Shown one piece after another: positions 48,073 through 60,400 of a DNA stretch of 64,000 nt. A program made the translations under genes and the position numbers. Source of the DNA: Cricetomys ansorgei (Eukaryota; Chordata; Mammalia; Rodentia; Nesomyidae); assembly GCA_026225945.1 (NCBI GenBank), contig JAMJFZ010000815.1:160573-224572 (forward strand), written 5' to 3'. Each line of letters begins with the position of its first letter. The stretch's first letter is position 1. The notes beneath the pieces were generated by a model. That model saw only the letters and a program-made list of their open reading frames with translations. It was not told the DNA's origin and did no database searches.

Positions 48073-51000
48073 GGTTTCCTTTAAGTGGTTGAGTGTTCAG
48101 AATCAAACCCAGGACTTTGTGAATACTTGAGAGGTACGACCCGAACCTTTTCTTCCTTTTTTCCTTTTCATTTCTTTTCCTTCTTTCTTTTCTATTGTTT
48201 CGTTTCTAAATTTCCGAGTCAGGATCGTTCCTGGTTCTCTGCTCATACATTCCATCCTTCCGACTCAGTCACCCTTGTGTTTCGGTACAGGCTGTGTCCC
48301 CAAGCATTGCAGACCTTCTTCCAAACAATGATGGGATCAGAAGGTGGAGATGTGCAGGCATCATATATGAGAATTTTTTTCTCCAAGAAAACCTGCAAGC
48401 GTTTATGATGTCTGAGTGACCTCGCAGGGGCCTGGATTCAGTCCTCAGCATCTAGATGGTAGCCGCTCTATGTGGCTACCTTTGCAGAAGTTCCAACATC
48501 CACATTGGTGACCCCTGCAGAGACCAGCTCCTGTAAGTTAAAAAGCTGACATTGACCCGTAATGGTGGAGGGCTCCTTGATCTTGCCCCGGGGAAAAAAG
48601 CAAAGAGTAGAGTCAGCCACAAGATCTTGTAAGCAGAAAGAACCAGGGAAAGGACCGGAAGGGGTTCCTGGAATTTTAGAGAGAGGACCCTGGGGCTCAG
48701 CAGGAGGATCAGGACGCACGGGTGAGGGTGCGCCTGAGCATAGTCAGAAGAAGGGAGGTTCTCATGGCGGCGAGAAGAGGCTCACCACGTGTCCGGAAGG
48801 GTCCTTGAAAGAATTCTCTGAACCCTTCTGCCCCAGCCATGAGCAGTTACTGCTCATGGCTGGGGCAGAAGGGTTCAGAGGGCAACCATGAAGGCAACTC
48901 CCTGGAAGCTGCCTGCCTCCGCAGTGGCAGTCTGCTGCCACACGGTGGCGCACGTGTCCCACTTGATAGTAACTGCATCTGTCTCAAGCTGGTCTGGAGG
49001 CTGAACCCTAGCTTCACAGGGGACTGGAGATGTTTTTGAAGCCATTCACATGATTGTGTCTCATGGACACACAGTCGGTTTGCCCGAAATAGTGTATTCC
49101 GTGGTGGGAACAACGCATGGCGCTTCTCGAGTTACAGGACAAAGTTCAGAAATGAACACCACATCCTGAGGGGATCAGCGTTGGGTTCGAAAGAACATTG
49201 ACACCTGTTCATGGCAAAAGGGGTCATAAAGAGAAATGACCAAAGTGGCTGTTTACATGTCCGAAATGCCCCTACAATATTTGATTCAGCACCCCCAGTA
49301 TAGCAAGTCTCCACAATCACTAAGGGCTGATCATGATCTGCTATGGAGCATGATTCACTCAGGTGTGACTTATTTCTACACAGTGGTTCTCAACCTTCCT
49401 AAGACCGCCACACTTGAATACACTTTCTCGTGTTGTGGGGACCCCGATAATGAAGTTCTTCTGTTGCTAATTAGCAACTTTTGTTTTGCGAAGCAACTTG
49501 TATGAATCTTAATGCAAATGTCTGACACGCAGCAGTTCTTAATCGAATCCTGGGACAATGTTCTTCACGCTCCACATTGGTTGTGCCCGCTGCATGAGAA
49601 TTGCTGCCTCATATGCACAGGCCCTGTTAGAACCTTCTGTTTCTCTTAAGTGTTTGGGTGCTCAGGATCAAACCCAGGACTTTGTGAATCCTGGAGAGGT
49701 ACGATCCAAACATTTCCTTTGCTTTCCTTTCGTTTCCTTTCCTTGTCTTTTCTATTCATTCCCTTTCAGTTTTTTGAGATAGGATCTATCTGAGCTCCCC
49801 TCACAGACAACCCATGCTTCTGCTTCAAGCACTGTTGCAGCTCGGTGACAGGCCCATGTCCACAAGCGTGGCAGAACGTTTCTACCAGCAATGAAGAAAT
49901 CAGATGATGGAGATGTGCTGGCATCCAAAGGGAGAGTTGTTTTCTACAAAATCACCTCCAGAGCATTTATGATGCCTGCTTGCCCTAGCAGGGGCCTGGA
50001 TTCAGTACTCAGTGTCTACATGCTAGCTCCTACATGTGGCTACCGTTCCAGTGGTTCGAACATCCAGTCTGCTGACCCTTGAAAGAAGCAGCTGGTGTAA
50101 GTGAAAAAGCTGACATTGACCCATAATGGAGGAGGGCTCCTTGATCTTGCCTACTGCAAAGATGCAAAGGGGAGCATCAGCCACAAGTTCCTGTGAGCAG
50201 AAAGAACCCGGGACAAAACAGGAAGGGGTTCGTGGAATTTAAGAACAGGGACCCAGTGGCTCAGCAGAAGGATCAGGAGTCACGGGTGGGAGTGCAAATG
50301 AGCAGGGTCTGAAGAAGGGAGGTTTTCAGGGCAGCGAGAAGAGGCTATCCATGTGTCCCGAAGGGTCCCTGAATGGATTCTCTGAACCCTTCTGCCCCAG
50401 CAATGAGCTTGTTTGCTCATTGCTGGGGCAGAAGGGTTCAGAGTCCAGGCGTGAAGGAGCCTCCGTGGAAGTTGCCTGCCTCCGCAGAGTTAGCCAGGAG
50501 CCAAATGTTGGCACTTGAGCCCCAGTTGAAAGTTACTGCCTTGGTCTCAAGCCGGTCTGGAAGCTTAACCCTCGCGTCACAGGGGACTGGAGATGTTTTG
50601 GAAGGCATTTGCATGCCTGTGTCTCAGGGAAACACGGTCGGTGTGCCCGAAATAGTGGATTCCGTGATTGGAACAGTGCATGGCGTTTCTCGATTTACAG
50701 GACAAAGTCAGAAATGAACACCACATCCTGAGGGGATCGTCGTGGGCTTGGAAAGATCATTGACATCTGTTCTTGGCAAAAGGGGTCATAAAATAAAATG
50801 GCCAAAGCGGCTGTTTACAAGTCCGAAGTGACCCTACAATATTTGATTCAGGACCCACAAAATACCGACTCTCCACAATCACTACGGTCTGATCACGATC
50901 TGCTGTCGAGCATGATTCAGTCAGCTGTGACTTGTTTCTACACAGTGGTTGTCAAACTTCCTGCGACTGCCACACTTGAAGACAATTCCTCGTGTTGTGA

Positions 51001-51200
51001 GAACCCCAACAATGAAATTATTCTGTTGCTAACTTGTAAGTGTTGTTTTGCAAAGCTACTTCTATCAAACGTATTGCAAATGTCTGACATGCAGCAGTTC
51101 TTAATCGAAACCTGGGACACAGTCGCTCAAGCCCCAACTGGCTTGAGCCCCTCAGCATGAGAATTGCTGGCCTATATGCACAGGCCCTTTTATAACCTTT
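48073..51200 (+). repeat. Macrosatellite unit 4 (type II)
   Basis: Alpha 48,073-49,637, beta 49,638-51,200. Palindromes 48,816-48,880 (TTA centre) and 50,380-50,443, both perfect. Private changes include CTTGAAAGAATTC before the alpha palindrome and CCGTGG for CCATGG near 49,100. Confidence 0.96.
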
Positions 51201-51944
51201 GGTTTCCTTTAAGTGGTTGAGTGTTCAGAATCAAACCCAGGACTTTGTGAATACTTGAGAGGTACGACCCGAACCTTTTCTTCCTTTTTTCCTTTTCATT
51301 TCTTTTTCCTTCTTTCTTTTCTATTGTTTCGTTTCTAAATTTCCGAGTCAGGATCGTTCCTGGTTCTCTGCTCATACATTCCATCCTTCCGACTCAGTCA
51401 CCCTTGTGTTTCGGTACAGGCTGTGTCCCCAAGCATTGCAGACCTTCTTCCAAACAATGATGGGATCAGAAGGTGGAGATGTGCAGGCATCATATATGAG
51501 AATTTTTTTCTCCAAGAAAACCTGCAAGCGTTTATGATGTCTGAGTGACCTCGCAGGGGCCTGGATTCAGTCCTCAGCATCTAGATGGTAGCCGCTCTAT
51601 GTGGCTACCTTGGCAGAAGTTCCAACATCCACATTGGTGACCCCTGCAGAGACCAGCTCCTGTAAGTTAAAAAGCTGACATTGACCCGTAATGGTGGAGG
51701 GCTCCTTGATCTTGCCCCGGGGAAAAAAGCAAAGAGTAGAGTCAGCCACAAGATCTTGTAAGCAGAAAGAACCAGGGAAAGGACCGGAAGGGGTTCCTGG
51801 AATTTTAGAGAGAGGACCCTGGGGCTCAGCAGGAGGATCAGGACGCACGGGTGAGGGTGCGCCTGAGCATAGTCAGAAGAAGGGAGGTTCTCATGGCGGC
51901 GAGAAGAGGCTCACCACGTGTCCGGAAGGGTCCTTGAATGAATT

Positions 51945-52009
51945 CTCTGAACCCTTCTGCCCCAGCCATGAGCAGTTACTGCTCATGGCTGGGGCAGAAG
52001 GGTTCAGAG
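51945..52009. repeat. Alpha palindrome (representative of eight)
   Basis: Starts CTCTGAACCCTTCTG and runs through CCCCAGCCATGAGCAG to a TTA centre, then the exact reverse complement. Counting the T-A pair at the centre, the arms are 32 bp around one base. In units 1-3 the centre is TTG (31-bp arms, 3-nt spacer). Other copies: 39,562 (imperfect), 42,620, 45,686, 48,816, 55,073, 58,199 and 61,328. It can extrude a cruciform in DNA or fold into a hairpin in RNA. Function unknown. Confidence 0.97.
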
Positions 52010-52066
52010 GGCAACCATGAAGGCAACTCCCTGGAAGCTGCCTGCCTCCGCAGTGGCAGTCTGCTG

Positions 52067-52080
52067 CCACACGGTGGCGC
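52067..52080. promoter_or_regulatory. CTCF-like core in alpha (representative)
   Basis: CCACACGGTGGCGC agrees with the general CTCF core (CCASYAGRKGGCRS) at 12 of 14 positions read forward. Its reverse complement neighbourhood (CCACCGTGTGGCAG) also agrees at 12 of 14. Equivalent sites are at 39,684, 42,742, 45,808, 48,938, 55,195, 58,322 and 61,450. Beta has the divergent GCCAAATGTTGGCAC instead. Mismatches fall in the central positions, so binding is uncertain. Confidence 0.35.
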
Positions 52081-52085
52081 ACGTG
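52080..52085. promoter_or_regulatory. E-box CACGTG in alpha (representative)
   Basis: CACGTG overlaps the end of the CTCF-like core. A second CACGTG in the same CACGTGTC context lies about 165 bp upstream (near 51,914-51,919). The first E-box is lost in unit 1 (CATGTG), and the corresponding beta site upstream of the palindrome reads CATGTG. Such sites can bind MYC/MAX/USF-type factors, but here this is motif evidence only. Confidence 0.4.
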
Positions 52086-52513
52086 TCCCACTTGATAGTA
52101 ACTGCATCTGTCTCAAGCTGGTCTGGAGGCTGAACCCTAGCTTCACAGGGGACTGGAGATGTTTTTGAAGCCATTCACATGATTGTGTCTCATGGACACA
52201 CAGTCGGTTTGCCCGAAATAGTGTATTCCATGGTGGGAACAACGCATGGCGCTTCTCGAGTTACAGGACAAAGTTCAGAAATGAACACCACATCCTGAGG
52301 GGATCAGCGTTGGGTTCGAAAGAACATTGACACCTGTTCATGGCAAAAGGGGTCATAAAGAGAAATGACCAAAGTGGCTGTTTACATGTCCGAAATGCCC
52401 CTACAATATTTGATTCAGCACCCCCAGTATAGCAAGTCTCCACAATCACTAAGGGCTGATCATGATCTGCTATGGAGCATGATTCACTCAGGTGTGACTT
52501 ATTTCTACACAGT

Positions 52514-52668
52514 GGTTCTCAACCTTCCTAAGACCGCCACACTTGAATACACTTTCTCGTGTTGTGGGGACCCCGATAATGAAGTTCTTCTGTTGCTAAT
52601 TAGCAACTTTTGTTTTGCGAAGCAACTTGTATGAATCTTAATGCAAATGTCTGACACGCAGCAGTTCT
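52514..52668 (+). mobile_element. hAT-like (URR1-type) remnant inside alpha (representative)
   Basis: Starts CAGTGGTTCTCAACCTTCCT, the terminal-repeat-like start of rodent nonautonomous hAT elements, then CTCGTGTTGTGGGGACCCC, GTTGCTAATTAGCAACTTTT and TTAATGCAAATGTCTGACAC. The 3' terminal repeat is missing. The same segment, more diverged (CAGTGGTTGTCAAACTTCCT), is in beta (for example 54,074-54,225). The insertion therefore predates the alpha/beta duplication. Confidence 0.6.
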
Positions 52669-52766
52669 TAATCGAATCCTGGGACAATGTTCTTCACGCT
52701 CCACATTGGTTGTGCCCGCTGCATGAGAATTGCTGCCTCATATGCACAGGCCCTGTTAGAACCTTC

Positions 52767-52990
52767 TGTTTCTCTTAAGTGTTTGGGTGCTCAGGATCAA
52801 ACCCAGGACTTTGTGAATCCTGGAGAGGTACGATCCAAACATTTCCTTTGCTTTCCTTTCGTTTCCTTTCCTTGTCTTTTCTATTCATTCCCTTTCAGTT
52901 TTTTGAGATAGGATCTATCTGAGCTCCCCTCACAGACAACCCATGCTTCTGCTTCAAGCACTGTTGCAGCTCGGTGACAGGCCCATGTCC
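52767..52990 (-). mobile_element. Degraded ID/B4-B1-like SINE inside the array unit (representative)
   Basis: GTGCTCAGGATCAAACCCAG followed by GACTTTGTGAATCCTGG resembles an inverted ID/B4 head. A pyrimidine-rich stretch and TTTTTTGAGATAGGATCTAT with a CTGCTTCAAGCACTG-like end resemble an inverted B1. A diverged counterpart starts each alpha subunit. This would make the repeat unit a rodent-lineage composite of old insertions. Confidence 0.4.
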
Positions 52991-53509
52991 ACAAGCGTGG
53001 CAGAACGTTTCTACCAGCAATGAAGAAATCAGATGATGGAGATGTGCTGGCATCCAAAGGGAGAGTTGTTTTCTACAAAATCACCTCCAGAGCATTTATG
53101 ATGCCTGCTTGCCCTAGCAGGGGCCTGGATTCAGTACTCAGTGTCTACATGCTAGCTCCTACATGTGGCTACCGTTCCAGTGGTTCGAACATCCAGTCTG
53201 CTGACCCTTGAAAGAAGCAGCTGGTGTAAGTGAAAAAGCTGACATTGACCCATAATGGAGGAGGGCTCCTTGATCTTGCCTACTGCAAAGATGCAAAGGG
53301 GTAGCATCAGCCACAAGTTCCTGTGAGCAGAAAGAACCCGGGACAAAACAGGAAGGGGTTCGTGGAATTTAAGAACAGGGACCCAGTGGCTCAGCAGAAG
53401 GATCAGGAGTCACGGGTGGGAGTGCAAATGAGCAGGGTCTGAAGAAGGGAGGTTTTCAGGGCAGCGAGAAGAGGCTATCCATGTGTCCCGAAGGGTCCCT
53501 GAATGGATT

Positions 53510-53573
53510 CTCTGAACCCTTCTGCCCCAGCAATGAGCTTGTTTGCTCATTGCTGGGGCAGAAGGGTTCAGAG
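53510..53573. repeat. Beta palindrome (representative of eight)
   Basis: 29-bp arms (CTCTGAACCCTTCTG then CCCCAGCAATGAGC) around a TTGTTT spacer. Other copies: 41,068, 44,131, 47,252, 50,380, 56,637, 59,764 and 62,896 (one base lost). It matches the alpha palindrome except for CAATG versus CCATG, changed in both arms, and the centre. Confidence 0.97.
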
Positions 53574-54330
53574 TCCAGGCGTGAAGGAGCCTCCGTGGAA
53601 GTTGCCTGCCTCCGCAGAGTTAGCCAGGAGCCAAATGTTGGCACTTGAGCCCCAGTTGAAAGTTACTGCCTTGGTCTCAAGCCGGTCTGGAAGCTTAACC
53701 CTCGCGTCACAGGGGACTGGAGATGTTTTGGAAGGCATTTGCATGCCTGTGTCTCAGGGAAACACGGTCGGTGTGCCCGAAATAGTGGATTCCGTGATTG
53801 GAACAGTGCATGGCGTTTCTCGATTTACAGGACAAAGTCAGAAATGAACACCACATCCTGAGGGGATCGTCGTGGGCTTGGAAAGATCATTGACATCTGT
53901 TCTTGGCAAAAGGGGTCATAAAATAAAATGGCCAAAGCGGCTGTTTACAAGTCCGAAGTGACCCTACAATATTTGATTCAGGACCCACAAAATACCGACT
54001 CTCCACAATCACTACGGTCTGATCACGATCTGCTGTCGAGCATGATTCAGTCAGCTGTGACTTGTTTCTACACAGTGGTTGTCAAACTTCCTGCGACTGC
54101 CACACTTGAAGACAATTCCTCGTGTTGTGAGAACCCCAACAATGAAATTATTCTGTTGCTAACTTGTAAGTGTTGTTTTGCAAAGCTACTTCTATCAAAC
54201 GTATTGCAAATGTCTGACATGCAGCAGTTCTTAATCGAAACCTGGGACACAGTCGCTCAAGCCCCAACTGGCTTGAGCCCCTCAGCATGAGAATTGCTGG
54301 CCTATATGCACAGGCCCTTTTATAACCTTT

Positions 54331-57300
54331 GGTTTCCTTTAAGTGGTTGAGTGTTCAGAATCAAACCCAGGACTTTGTGAATACTTGAGAGGTACGACCC
54401 GAACCTTTTCTTCCTTTTTTCCTTTTCATTTCTTTTCCTTCTTTCTTTTCTATTGTTTCGTTTCTAAATTTCCGAGTCAGGATCGTTCCTGGTTCTCTGC
54501 TCATACATTCCATCCTTCCGACTCAGTCACCCTTGTGTTTCGGTACAGGCTGTGTCCCCAAGCATTGCAGACCTTCTTCCAAACAATGATGGGATCAGAA
54601 GGTGGAGATGTGCAGGCATCATATATGAGAATTTTTTTCTCCAAGAAAACCTGCAAGCGTTTATGATGTCTGAGTGACCTCGCAGGGGCCTGGATTCAGT
54701 CCTCAGCATCTAGATGGTAGCCGCTCTATGTGGCTACCTTTGCAGAAGTTCCAACATCCACATTGGTGACCCCTGCAGAGACCAGCTCCTGTAAGTTAAA
54801 AAGCTGACATTGACCCGTAATGGTGGAGGGCTCCTTGATCTTGCCCCGGGAAAAAAGCAAAGAGTAGAGTCAGCCACAAGATCTTGTAAGCAGAAAGAAC
54901 CAGGGAAAGGACCGGAAGGGGTTCCTGGAATTTTAGAGAGAGGACCCTGGGGCTCAGCAGGAGGATCAGGACGCACGGGTGAGGGTGCGCCTGAGCATAG
55001 TCAGAAGAAGGGAGGTTCTCATGGCGGCGAGAAGAGGCTCACCACGTGTCCGGAAGGGTCCTTGAATGAATTCTCTGAACCCTTCTGCCCCAGCCATGAG
55101 CAGTTACTGCTCATGGCTGGGGCAGAAGGGTTCAGAGGGCAACCATGAAGGCAACTCCCTGGAAGCTGCCTGCCTCCGCAGTGGCAGTCTGCTGCCACAC
55201 GGTGGCGCACGTGTCCCACTTGATAGTAACTGCATCTGTCTCAAGCTGGTCTGGAGGCTGAACCCTAGCTTCACAGGGGACTGGAGATGTTTTTGAAGCC
55301 ATTCACATGATTGTGTCTCATGGACACACAGTCGGTTTGCCCGAAATAGTGTATTCCATGGTGGGAACAACGCATGGCGCTTCTCGAGTTACAGGACAAA
55401 GTTCAGAAATGAACACCACATCCTGAGGGGATCAGCGTTGGGTTCGAAAGAACATTGACACCTGTTCATGGCAAAAGGGGTCATAAAGAGAAATGACCAA
55501 AGTGGCTGTTTACATGTCCGAAATGCCCCTACAATATTTGATTCAGCACCCCCAGTATAGCAAGTCTCCACAATCACTAAGGGCTGATCATGATCTGCTA
55601 TGGAGCATGATTCACTCAGGTGTGACTTATTTCTACACAGTGGTTCTCAACCTTCCTAAGACCGCCACACTTGAATACACTTTCTCGTGTTGTGGGGACC
55701 CCGATAATGAAGTTCTTCTGTTGCTAATTAGCAACTTTTGTTTTGCGAAGCAACTTGTATGAATCTTAATGCAAATGTCTGACACGCAGCAGTTCTTAAT
55801 CGAATCCTGGGACAATGTTCTTCACGCTCCACATTGGTTGTGCCCGCTGCATGAGAATTGCTGCCTCATATGCACAGGCCCTGTTAGAACCTTCTGTTTC
55901 TCTTAAGTGTTTGGGTGCTCAGGATCAAACCCAGGACTTTGTGAATCCTGGAGAGGTACGATCCAAACATTTCCTTTGCTTTCCTTTCGTTTCCTTTCCT
56001 TGTCTTTTCTATTCATTCCCTTTCAGTTTTTTGAGATAGGATCTATCTGAGCTCCCCTCACAGACAACCCATGCTTCTGCTTCAAGCACTGTTGCAGCTC
56101 GGTGACAGGCCCATGTCCACAAGCGTGGCAGAACGTTTCTACCAGCAATGAAGAAATCAGATGATGGAGATGTGCTGGCATCCAAAGGGAGAGTTGTTTT
56201 CTACAAAATCACCTCCAGAGCATTTATGATGCCTGCTTGCCCTAGCAGGGGCCTGGATTCAGTACTCAGTGTCTACATGCTAGCTCCTACATGTGGCTAC
56301 CGTTCCAGTGGTTCGAACATCCAGTCTGCTGACCCTTGAAAGAAGCAGCTGGTGTAAGTGAAAAAGCTGACATTGACCCATAATGGAGGAGGGCTCCTTG
56401 ATCTTGCCTACTGCAAAGATGCAAAGGGGAGCATCAGCCACAAGTTCCTGTGAGCAGAAAGAACCCGGGACAAAACAGGAAGGGGTTCGTGGAATTTAAG
56501 AACAGGGACCCAGTGGCTCAGCAGAAGGATCAGGAGTCACGGGTGGGAGTGCAAATGAGCAGGGTCTGAAGAAGGGAGGTTTTCAGGGCAGCGAGAAGAG
56601 GCTATCCATGTGTCCCGAAGGGTCCCTGAATGGATTCTCTGAACCCTTCTGCCCCAGCAATGAGCTTGTTTGCTCATTGCTGGGGCAGAAGGGTTCAGAG
56701 TCCAGGCGTGAAGGAGCCTCCGTGGAAGTTGCCTGCCTCCGCAGAGTTAGCCAGGAGCCAAATGTTGGCACTTGAGCCCCAGTTGAAAGTTACTGCCTTG
56801 GTCTCAAGCCGGTCTGGAAGCTTAACCCTCGCGTCACAGGGGACTGGAGATGTTTTGGAAGGCATTTGCATGCCTGTGTCTCAGGGAAACACGGTCGGTG
56901 TGCCCGAAATAGTGGATTCCGTGATTGGAACAGTGCATGGCGTTTCTCGATTTACAGGACAAAGTCAGAAATGAACACCACATCCTGAGGGGATCGTCGT
57001 GGGCTTGGAAAGATCATTGACATCTGTTCTTGGCAAAAGGGGTCATAAAATAAAATGGCCAAAGCGGCTGTTTACAAGTCCGAAGTGACCCTACAATATT
57101 TGATTCAGGACCCACAAAATACCGACTCTCCACAATCACTACGGTCTGATCACGATCTGCTGTCGAGCATGATTCAGTCAGCTGTGACTTGTTTCTACAC
57201 AGTGGTTGTCAAACTTCCTGCGACTGCCACACTTGAAGACAATTCCTCGTGTTGTGAGAACCCCAACAATGAAATTATTCTGTTGCTAACTTGTAAGTGT

Positions 57301-57457
57301 TGTTTTGCAAAGCTACTTCTATCAAACGTATTGCAAATGTCTGACATGCAGCAGTTCTTAATCGAAACCTGGGACACAGTCGCTCAAGCCCCAACTGGCT
57401 TGAGCCCCTCAGCATGAGAATTGCTGGCCTATATGCACAGGCCCTTTTATAACCTTT
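54331..57457 (+). repeat. Macrosatellite unit 6 (type II)
   Basis: Alpha 54,331-55,894, beta 55,895-57,457. Palindromes 55,073-55,137 and 56,637-56,700, both perfect. Shares a one-G-shorter CCCCGGGAAAA run with unit 7 only, and the GTGTGCCCG variant in beta with units 4 and 5. Confidence 0.96.
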
Positions 57458-60400
57458 GGTTTCCTTTAAGTGGTTGAGTGTTCAGAATCAAACCCAGGAC
57501 TTTGTGAATACTTGAGAGGTACGACCCGAACCTTTTCTTCCTTTTTTCCTTTTCATTTCTTTTCCTTCTTTCTTTTCTATTGTTTCGTTTCTAAATTTCC
57601 GAGTCAGGATCGTTCCTGGTTCTCTGCTCATACATTCCATCCTTCCGACTCAGTCACCCTTGTGTTTCGGTACAGGCTGTGTCCCCAAGCATTGCAGACC
57701 TTCTTCCAAACAATGATGGGATCAGAAGGTGGAGATGTGCAGGCATCATATATGAGAATTTTTTTCTCCAAGAAAACCTGCAAGCGTTTATGATGTCTGA
57801 GTGACCTCGCAGGGGCCTGGATTCAGTCCTCAGCATCTAGATGGTAGCCGCTCTATGTGGCTACCTTGCAGAAGTTCCAACATCCACATTGGTGACCCCT
57901 GCAGAGACCAGCTCCTGTAAGTTAAAAAGCTGACATTGACCCGTAATGGTGGAGGGCTCCTTGATCTTGCCCCGGGAAAAAAGCAAAGAGTAGAGTCAGC
58001 CACAAGATCTTGTAAGCAGAAAGAACCAGGGAAAGGACCGGAAGGGGTTCCTGGAATTTTAGAGAGAGGACCCTGGGGCTCAGCAGGAGGATCAGGACGC
58101 ACGGGTGAGGGTGCGCCTGAGCATAGTCAGAAGAAGGGAGGTTCTCATGGCGGCGAGAAGAGGCTCACCACGTGTCCGGAAGGGTCCTTGAATGAATTCT
58201 CTGAACCCTTCTGCCCCAGCCATGAGCAGTTACTGCTCATGGCTGGGGCAGAAGGGTTCAGAGGGCAACCATGAAGGCAACTCCCTGGAAGCTGCCTCGC
58301 CTCCGCAGTGGCAGTCTGCTGCCACACGGTGGCGCACGTGTCCCACTTGATAGTAACTGCATCTGTCTCAAGCTGGTCTGGAGGCTGAACCCTAGCTTCA
58401 CAGGGGACTGGAGATGTTTTTGAAGCCATTCACATGATTGTGTCTCATGGACACACAGTCGGTTTGCCCGAAATAGTGTATTCCATGGTGGGAACAACGC
58501 ATGGCGCTTCTCGAGTTACAGGACAAAGTTCAGAAATGAACACCACATCCTGAGGGGATCAGCGTTGGGTTCGAAAGAACATTGACACCTGTTCATGGCA
58601 AAAGGGGTCATAAAGAGAAATGACCAAAGTGGCTGTTTACATGTCCGAAATGCCCCTACAATATTTGATTCAGCACCCCCAGTATAGCAAGTCTCCACAA
58701 TCACTAAGGGCTGATCATGATCTGCTATGGAGCATGATTCACTCAGGTGTGACTTATTTCTACACAGTGGTTCTCAACCTTCCTAAGACCGCCACACTTG
58801 AATACACTTTCTCGTGTTGTGGGGACCCCGATAATGAAGTTCTTCTGTTGCTAATTAGCAACTTTTGTTTTGCGAAGCAACTTGTATGAATCTTAATGCA
58901 AATGTCTGACACGCAGCAGTTCTTAATCGAATCCTGGGACAATGTTCTTCACGCTCCACATTGGTTGTGCCCGCTGCATGAGAATTGCTGCCTCATATGC
59001 ACAGGCCCTGTTAGAACCTTCTGTTTCTCTTAAGTGTTTGGGTGCTCAGGATCAAACCCAGGACTTTGTGAATCCTGGAGAGGTACGATCCAAACATTTC
59101 CTTTGCTTTCCTTTCGTTTCCTTTCCTTGTCTTTTCTATTCATTCCCTTTCAGTTTTTTGAGATAGGATCTATCTGAGCTCCCCTCACAGACAACCCATG
59201 CTTCTGCTTCAAGCACTGTTGCAGCTCGGTGACAGGCCCATGTCCACAAGCGTGGCAGAACGTTTCTACCAGCAATGAAGAAATCAGATGATGGAGATGT
59301 GCTGGCATCCAAAGGGAGAGTTGTTTTCTACAAAATCACCTCCAGAGCATTTATGATGCCTGCTTGCCCTAGCAGGGGCCTGGATTCAGTACTCAGTGTC
59401 TACATGCTAGCTCCTACATGTGGCTACCGTTCCAGTGGTTCGAACATCCAGTCTGCTGACCCTTGAAAGAAGCAGCTGGTGTAAGTGAAAAAGCTGACAT
59501 TGACCCATAATGGAGGAGGGCTCCTTGATCTTGCCTACTGCAAAGATGCAAAGGGGAGCATCAGCCACAAGTTCCTGTGAGCAGAAAGAACCCGGGACAA
59601 AACAGGAAGGGGTTCGTGGAATTTAAGAACAGGGACCCAGTGGCTCAGCAGAAGGATCAGGAGTCACGGGTGGGAGTGCAAATGAGCAGGGTCTGAAGAA
59701 GGGAGGTTTTCAGGGCAGCGAGAAGAGGCTATCCATGTGTCCCGAAGGGTCCCTGAATGGATTCTCTGAACCCTTCTGCCCCAGCAATGAGCTTGTTTGC
59801 TCATTGCTGGGGCAGAAGGGTTCAGAGTCCAGGCGTGAAGGAGCCTCCGTGGAAGTTGCCTGCCTCCGCAGAGTTAGCCAGGAGCCAAATGTTGGCACTT
59901 GAGCCCCAGTTGAAAGTTACTGCCTTGGTCTCAAGCCGGTCTGGAAGCTTAACCCTCGCGTCACAGGGGACTGGAGATGTTTTGGAAGGCATTTGCATGC
60001 CTGTGTCTCAGGGAAACACGGTCGGTTTGCCCGAAATAGTGGATTCCGTGATTGGAACAGTGCATGGCGTTTCTCGATTTACAGGACAAAGTCAGAAATG
60101 AACACCACATCCTGAGGGGATCGTCGTGGGCTTGGAAAGATCATTGACATCTGTTCTTGGCAAAAGGGGTCATAAAATAAAATGGCCAAAGCGGCTGTTT
60201 ACAAGTCCGAAGTGACCCTACAATATTTGATTCAGGACCCACAAAATACCGACTCTCCACAATCACTACGGTCTGATCACGATCTGCTGTCGAGCATGAT
60301 TCAGTCAGCTGTGACTTGTTTCTACACAGTGGTTGTCAAACTTCCTGCGACTGCCACACTTGAAGACAATTCCTCGTGTTGTGAGAACCCCAACAATGAA

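Larger units (their letters stand above)
51201..54330 (+). repeat. Macrosatellite unit 5 (type II, good reference unit)
   Basis: Alpha 51,201-52,766, beta 52,767-54,330. Palindromes 51,945-52,009 and 53,510-53,573, both perfect. Differs from unit 4 by scattered single-base changes and a one-base insertion in AAAGGGGTAGC near 53,300. Confidence 0.96.

Noticed and set aside
51945..52009. MicroRNA precursor
   Set aside because: The stem is perfectly paired with almost no loop, unlike a typical pre-miRNA. A hairpin siRNA source remains possible and is listed as a hypothesis only.
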